Assembly: GCA_958510825.1 (NCBI GenBank)
Contig: OY294051.1
Span: forward strand, 3,224,001-3,288,000
Reading direction: 5' to 3'
Source of the DNA: Brachypterus glaber
Lineage: Eukaryota; Arthropoda; Insecta; Coleoptera; Kateretidae
DNA length: 64,000 nt
How positions within the stretch are numbered: the stretch's first letter is position 1; each line of letters begins with the position of its first letter. The position numbers were made by a program, and so were the translations under genes. Under the pieces are notes generated by a model. The model worked only from the letters and a program-made list of their open reading frames with translations. It did no database searches and was not told the origin of the DNA. Positions 57,841-64,000 of the stretch are shown here, in pieces.

Positions 57841-58572
57841 TTGTAAAACATGTAAAAATTGGTCTGTTGCTGCTTAGACATGAATATTGCTGGGTCAAAC
57901 CATGCAAGAGTGACAGCATCGCTTCCTGTTCAAGGTATACACAACATTTTTTCTATGGCCAGTTAAAAAAATCAAATTACTACTTAAAAATACGTATTTT
58001 AAGCTTTAAAACTTAGCCATATAGTATACACCCTGTATATTTAACAAAAAATCTTGGATAGGCCCCTGTAAACCTGTAAACTAGATATCTTTTAGCAGAG
58101 TTTAATGTATCAAGAGATTATTCTATTATTTATATGTATGTATTATTTATCTGTTTTTTTTTTGTATAGTATGTTTTAGTTATTTAATTTTTATAGTAGT
58201 TGTATATAATCCAGCATAATGGTGTATTCAAAATAAATAAATCAATAATTTCAAATTATTAAATTTTATATGTTCAAGAAAATCCCAAATTATTGATTTT
58301 ATTTTAAGGAAAAATGAAAAATTTTGGCGAAAAATGTTTTTTATTATTCGATCTAAAAACGCCACTTTTTTTATGATAAATCTGTATGAGAAGCTTAATT
58401 TTTCGCACTAATCCAAAGGTAAAATGTCCTTTTTTTGTCAGAAATACAAATTTATCTACTAAGATGTTAGAATCGAATAAAAAAAATAGTGTATGATACA
58501 CGGACTAAAACTGTTTTCAGGGTGATTACGGTTGTCAACCTCGCTCTCTGCAATCTTCGTAATCGCACAAAA

Positions 58573-58899
58573 ATAGTTATTTATGGTACTAGTGGGTAAA
58601 GTAAGATATTGCCCATGAGAAAATTAACGTCAGCCAAGCAGGTTAATTTTCGAGAGGGCAATATCGGTTTACCCATGAGTGCCATACAAGGTTTTATCCA
58701 ATAAATAGCCTAGGAATTCATATTTTTATTAAAAATTTAAATGACATTTACAAGAAAATAATTTGACAAGTGACAGTTGAGTGGGTAAAATAAATAATTA
58801 TCCACTCAATAAAGTAAAAGCCACGCGGGGGTTATTATTGAGTTTATCTATTTAAAATAAAGCTGGTAATTGTCTTATTATCTGTATGTATTGGATAAA
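58573..58899. repeat. 330-bp repeat family, copy 3
   Basis: It is nearly identical to 29646-29979. The inner hairpin gatattgcccatgag with its complement is conserved. Confidence 0.85.
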
Positions 58900-59307
58900 C
58901 GGTATTTTTCGTCCTTTTCATAAGTAACTATTTTTAAAACAGATATGAGGAGTGTGTCCAAAAGTTGATAAATATCTATTTGCCATCAATGTAAAACAGA
59001 TTTATCATCTTCCCAACTGATACTCCTCAAATTAGTTTTTAAGGGGGATTTTAACTCGTGATTTTCTAAAAAAAAGGATCTTAAAGAAAAAAATTAAAAA
59101 GGTGAACATGTTTTACTAGTTTTTATTAAAAATTTATAATACAAAAATCAGACTAACAAAAATAAATTAATAAAACTAAATCAAAACCTCAGAAGCCTTG
59201 CAGATTTTTTTAAGTATTTTTTTATTGTTGTGTACAATAACTTGTAAACTCTTGTACCTACAAACTTTAAATTTGGTCCAGATGGTACTTTAAATAATAA
59301 GTGGCTC
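58900..59307. other. AT-rich intergenic DNA
   Basis: I see nothing distinct. Confidence 0.4.
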
Positions 59308-59674
59308 AGTAAAATTAAGGGTTTTTATTGATTATTTTCAGGTATGTAATCACTCGAATGACCTACAAAATATCAAATAGTCTATGTTTTGATATGTCTG
59401 GGAAAAAAAAATTATTGGAAAATTCGGAAAATTGTGGAAACCATGGCCCTTGCCCCGAAACATCTTTTTTTTTGCGGTGACCACGATTTCTCAAAAAGCA
59501 ATTTACCGATCAATCTGAAATTTTCGTATTTTTGTTTTTTGCAAAACCCTTCGTTAACGAACTAGCTATTGTAATTAGGATCAAAACATTACTATTTGAT
59601 ATTTTGTAGGTCGTTCGAATAAAGTTTTGATTACATACCTCAAAAAAAAATCAATAAAAACCCTTAATTTTCCC
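59308..59674. mobile_element. Foldback MITE, TIR GGGAAAATTAAGGGTTTTTA
   Basis: The left end taagggtttttattgatt, with ggtatgtaatcactcgaatg, is repeated inverted at the right end (gattacatacctc, aatcaataaaaacccttaat). The terminal repeats are about 65 bp. A fragment of the same family is in SLMAP intron 3. Confidence 0.8.
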
Positions 59675-59792
59675 TAACCAGTAGGTATATAACTAGGGAC
59701 ACTAGATCTAGGTCTTAAGTTAGCAAGGCGACAGACTTGCCTTGCTTTGCTTAAAAAAAAATTTTACGCTGGTTTTACAAGTTATAGTCCTA

Positions 59793-60018
59793 TGGGAACG
59801 TTCAAGTATTACGTAACGCAAATTGTACCAAAATTCATACACTTCATACCCCGTTTTTCGCGTTATTATAGATTATAGAAATATCATATTTTGGCTACCC
59901 CCCTAATAGGGGGGTAGCCAAAATATGAAATCTCTACAGCATTGAATAACGCGAGAACCGAGGTATGAAGTGTATGAATTTTGGTACAATTTGCGTTACG
60001 TAATACTTGAACGTTTCC
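59793..60018. mobile_element. Near-perfect palindromic MITE, copy 2
   Basis: It is 226 bp long, and almost its whole length folds back: tgggaacgttcaagtattac at the left, taatacttgaacgtttcc at the right, centre ggctacccccctaatagggg. TA flanks both sides. It is related to 42422-42562 by its ends. Confidence 0.85.
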
Positions 60019-60176
60019 TATATTGTGATAATACTACGGATAATACATACCAAATTTCATGCTTTTGGATAATATTTTTAAAAGTTGTTATTATTATTAG
60101 TACAATAATGGCAAAAAAAACACTAAAATTCAGTATTTAATAAGGATTTCTTAGACTTGTATACAAAATCTGTATC

Positions 60177-60182
60177 TGTTTA
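60177..60182 (-). terminator. Possible poly(A) signal of the membrane-protein gene
   Basis: AATAAA on the minus strand, about 340 bases past the stop codon at 60522. Confidence 0.35.
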
Positions 60183-60521
60183 TTAAATAGGATGGATCAT
60201 AATTATTTTTAAACATTAAATAAGTATGATTTAATTAACCTCAATAAATATAATATTATTAAACTGAAAGTCTAAGAAATACCAAAAATGGACATGACTT
60301 CATATGCGTTCGAGTTTTTGACATACACTTGTATAATAGGTTCTTTTTATATTAATAAGTGACTTTGTAGGCACTTAATACACACGGTAACACCTAAAAT
60401 TGATTGTTTACAATTATAGTTTTTTTTTCTTTGGTTAAATTCGGTATTTATAATTACCGAATAGTATACTATACCTATAATGTTATGTTTAAAAGAAAAT
60501 AAATAATAATAAATAAATAAA

Positions 60522-63500
60522 TTAAATAAGTTTATCACGATCACTGTCGAAATCGATGCTAACAAAGGAGTCTGCCCTTGAATTCTGTCTTGCTGTTGAA
60601 GTTGGGTAGGTCTGAAAAGAAAAACAACCTAGAATGGGCATTCTTTATTCTTAGAAATATTTTTTTCTATGACTGCTTTAGAATGTAAGCAAATACACAC
60701 ACTTTTCAAACACAGAATGAATCCATTCTAGTTCTAGATACGGTATGAATATTCCATATCAAGTGTTAGAATGAGCACATGTAGTGCCATCCCTTGTTTA
60801 TAAAAGTAAAGAAAACTGTAGCAAAATTAGCAAAAAAATATATATATTTTACCATAAAATATTGAATAATTTAATGCAATTTAAAGTTTTGCGTTAAAAT
60901 TACAAAAAGTTTATTAGTTTTTCTTAATATTTGACCAGTTTTTTATCAATTTAGTTCAAAAAATTAAAACTGCTCCATCTATTGTTAAATATTTAAACCT
61001 GATATCTGTCACAACAATCTGACATAACCTTCAATTTTTGCATTATAATTGGTAAATATGTGCTAAAAAAATAAAAATCTTTTTTAAGTACTGTTTAGAT
61101 AAAATTATTAAATAACATTAATTGCTTTATTTAAAAATATGTGTTTTGTTGCATTTACAAGGTCGAGTCACAAAAAACATTGTTTTTAACCTTGTCCGCA
61201 GTTTAAAGCCATACAGTGTTTCATATTTGCAGTCGAAGAAAAAGTATAGTCTAGAACACGTATGGAATAGTCATTCCGCGCTCGCGGGACCGTCATACTC
61301 GCCTGCTGGCTCGTATGACAAACTTTTCGCTCGCGCGGAATATTGTCTATTCCATACTAGTTATAGAATATACTATTCTTCTACGATTAAGCGAGTTATC
61401 GACAAAAATATTAGTTTTAACCCCTCTTACCCTACCCCAATATTAACCATATTTGGCGTATCGCAAACTACAAAAATGTAACTAGGTAAAAAAATAAATC
61501 GTTCGCTGAAAAAAAAAATGGATATTTCTGTCAGAATTTTGGACACAAAACAATATTTTTTTAACACCCACTTTTTAAACTTTTCTCACATCAGTTTGCA
61601 AATGCTATACTTACTGTATAAAATGAGTTCTTGGATTCTGAGCTAATACAAGACGCCATGTCATCAATTTTTAACACTGAATTACCAAACCTAAAAAAAA
61701 AAATTAAATATAAAATACTTTTTTTTTTAGTTGGCATTTATTGTTTTTAATCCGATATGTCTATTAACGTTTTCCTATACATATTTTTGGATGCTGAATC
61801 CAAAAATTTTCAATTGTACCACTTTACAGAAATTTAAAAACAATTTTGTTATATTTTTATTCTGAATCAAAATTCGTGAAAAAATATCCCCGCGACAGTT
61901 TTTTTACTTATTTTTAAGACAAAATTAAAATATCTCGAAAACTCTAATGGAGATTTCTCCCGTTAGATTAGACAGGGACAAAAGTTCTACCCAAAAAGGA
62001 TAGAAGACATACATACACTCCACACTTCCACCCAACCAAACAAATTCTGTATTTGTTCTTTGTTGAACAAATACAATATTTACTTGGCCGGGCGAAAAGT
62101 GTAACTATATTTTTATTAAAGAAATTACTGGCGCCATCTGAATTTTAGTAGAATTATCTTATTTTGCAGATTCACATTAGCTATGTTCGTTCGTGCCACT
62201 CAGTGCTACACTTTCCGGCCAACCAAATAAATACTGTATTTGTTGTATGAAAAACAAATACAGTATTTATTTGGTTGGCAGGAAAGTGTAGCACAAATGA
62301 GATAGAGATAGGGTAGACGTCTTTTGTTTCATAATTCTAGTTGTAGAGAGCTCCATTGTTATGAAACAAAACGTCAGATATTAAAAATAAAAAAATAAAC
62401 CTTACTTGTTTCCAATATAATTATTGTCTTCCAAAGATATATTATTAACTTTAAATATAGGCAAGTTATCAGATGTGAATACGTCGTCATTATTCGACGT
62501 AACCGAAAATCTCCGGAAAACCTCCAATGGCTTTCCATTTGCTATGAAGGACTTTTTCACACCACACTCCTCAATAATATATAAGTATTGCTCTTCACCA
62601 TCCTTCTTTTTACAGCTAAAAAAAATGTTGATAAGGAAACATTACAAATATTTTTTTTATTTCTTTTAAAAAATATTTCATATCTAAGTGGTTTAGCATA
62701 AAAAGTAATAATTTTTACGCCCTTTGACCCCTTACGCCTTCCAGATGTTTACCAAAAATAATGTCAGCTGAGAACTTTTAATAAAAAACATAGGTAGTCC
62801 AAATTTGAAGTTTTTGCCAAAGTATTCTCGAGTTATCGTGGTTACAAACTTTCCCGGATATACCGAGAGACAGATTCTTTTCGCGGAAATCATTTTTTTT
62901 TTTAGATTTTCTATGACACCTTTTTATTTTTCTGAAAAAATCAAAAAGTCTCAGAAAAAACTGCGTGTTATCTATCTTAAAAACCACGAACTTGATAATT
63001 TGTTATCATATATTCCTACTGCAGTACCTACATATTTTAAAATATAAAATTGCAATTTTCTTGAACCAAAAAAATGCTGCTGCCAAAAAAAATTTCCACT
63101 GTAAGGGAAAAAGTTACCTTTTACGAAAAACAAAAAACTTATGTAAAACAATATCCCCACTCCGATTTTTACCAAAAACAATCCCAACCTAGAACTTTGG
63201 ATAATCAACCTATGGTCCTAATGTGAAGTCTTTAGCCTGAAGCGTCCTTGAGTTATCCTGGACACACAGACCGACCGACAAACAATTTTTTTACGGAAGT
63301 CATATTTTCCTGCACGAAAATGTTAAAAAATGTTATTTATTGCTTTTTTTTAATTAAAATAATTATAACAAACGTTTTGCAAAAAAAAACAAAGCTAAAG
63401 TGCTTTGATGTTTTAGGGCCACTTGCACCAACTTTTGTTCTGGGATTATCTCGACTAAACCGGGTTTAAGTTAAAAATTCTGCGTTATGATTGGTTGACC

Positions 63501-63738
63501 GTCAATTTAATCCAAGTGCAAGTGGTCCTTATAAGGACCACTATAGTGGACAACATTTTATTGGAAATATTTTTAAACAATTTTTACTTACCAAATACAA
63601 CTAAACACCCCGATAACTAAAAGTATTAAAAAAGCCAACGAAATTACTGCAACTACCCCTAAAAAAAGAGTTATTATTAAAAAATTAACTCGTATTTTAA
63701 TAGTTACATTGAGGCATCCAAACTGTTTCACTCGCCAT
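60522..63738 (-). CDS. Unrecognised single-pass membrane protein, 157 residues
   Basis: Five minus-strand exons, 63708-63738, 63592-63658, 62406-62615, 61615-61690 and 60522-60611, join in frame with GT-AG introns in matching phases (1, 2, 2, 0). The 474 bases give 157 codons and TAA. The start MASETVWMPQ leads directly into a hydrophobic helix (VVAVISLAFLILLVIGVFSC), followed by CICCKKKDGEE. There is no separate signal peptide, so an N-out/C-in anchor with juxtamembrane cysteines, possibly palmitoylated, is likely. The tail of about 120 residues is polar, with Ser- and Asp-rich stretches (SISSES-like; DSFVSIDFDSDRDKLI at the C-terminus). The first intron is only 49 bases. I do not recognise the family. 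No single exon is long, so simple frame scans miss it. Confidence 0.72.
61243..61375. repeat. Foldback hairpin with GC-rich tip, in an intron
   Basis: gtatggaatag, attccgcgctcgcg and gtcatactcgcc pair with ggctcgtatgac, cgctcgcgcggaat and ctattccatac. Outer pairing extends to agtatagtctag and ctagttatagaatatact. It lies in the last intron of the membrane-protein gene. Confidence 0.75.
62021..62103. repeat. Short palindrome, copy 1 of a pair
   Basis: acacttccacccaaccaaac, with ctgtatttgttc, pairs with gaacaaatacaatatt and ggccgggcgaaaagtgt. It resembles the palindrome at 62203-62294. Confidence 0.7.
62203..62294. repeat. Short palindrome, copy 2 of a pair
   Basis: gtgctacactttccggccaa, with aaataaatactgtatttgtt, pairs almost perfectly with its complement ending in ggaaagtgtagcac. 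It is in an intron of the membrane-protein gene. Confidence 0.78.
63064..63310. repeat. Dispersed 'ACTGCTGCC...GACAGACAG' repeat, copy
   Basis: It runs from 'atgctgctgccaaaaaaaat' through 'accaaaaacaatcccaacct' and 'gataatcaacctatggtcc' to 'cagaccgaccgacaaac'. A second partial copy lies just upstream at 62790-62900. Both are in intron 2 of the membrane-protein gene. Confidence 0.72.
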
Positions 63739-64000
63739 CTTGTATTTTTAATAATTTAAAAAAAAATACGAAAAAACCACAAGTTTTTTATTCGATTAGA
63801 TTAACGCGAATTTAAAGTGGGAAATATTTGAACAAACAAAATAAAAAATGCTACGCATTTTATGGAATACTCTTCGCAATACAATACAAAAAACTTGACC
63901 CTTCTAAAAAACTTCGATGTCTTTTACCGTAATGAGTGTTTTATAGCATTTTGCTTATAAAAAAATACTTAATTTTTCGAATTCTCCACAGAGCAGAAAA
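63739..64000. other. Upstream region of the membrane-protein gene
   Basis: AT-rich DNA that should contain the 5' UTR and promoter. I see no convincing TATA box or other element. Confidence 0.4.

Overview
The window is AT-rich, intron-bearing animal DNA, almost certainly an insect and perhaps a beetle. The insect call rests on short introns, the conserved genes present and the mix of transposons; the beetle guess is inference. No prokaryotic features, tRNA or rRNA genes were seen. One run of exactly 200 N (15386-15585) marks an assembly gap.

Layout. 1-10577: a young, coding-intact Ty3/Gypsy LTR retrotransposon on the minus strand, with LTRs that read identical, gag and pol in -1 register, and its left LTR cut by the window edge. 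10578-18104: intergenic or intronic DNA with MITEs and two non-LTR reverse transcriptase fragments. 18105-25034: nine plus-strand exons of the DEAD-box helicase DDX42, lacking the 5' exons, with introns full of transposon debris. 25311-27992: a cluster of one MITE family, one copy split by a 5'-truncated Gypsy element. 33234-35036 (minus): three exons of an MMD/PAQR seven-helix membrane protein. 41181-41750: an insertion bounded by an 11-bp direct repeat and carrying two hammerhead ribozymes. 43466-44457 (minus): PRKRIP1, a spliceosomal protein with an unusual repetitive tail. 46439-51904 (plus): SLMAP, complete from FHA domain to membrane anchor. 60522-63738 (minus): a five-exon gene for a 157-residue single-pass membrane protein that I do not recognise.

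The host genes do not form a pathway. DDX42 and PRKRIP1 both act with the spliceosome, and SLMAP belongs to the STRIPAK phosphatase-kinase complex. PRKRIP1 and SLMAP are divergent and may share a promoter region. The rest is dominated by non-autonomous elements: Tc1/mariner-type MITEs with TA target duplications, an hAT MITE with an 8-bp duplication, foldback hairpins and several dispersed repeat families.

The most interesting item is the hammerhead element at 41.2-41.7 kb, which fits a metazoan retrozyme derived from Penelope-like elements. Next are the unrecognised membrane-protein gene, the gag-pol frameshift site, and nested or rearranged transposons in the DDX42 and SLMAP introns. All homology calls come from reading the sequence, not from searches.
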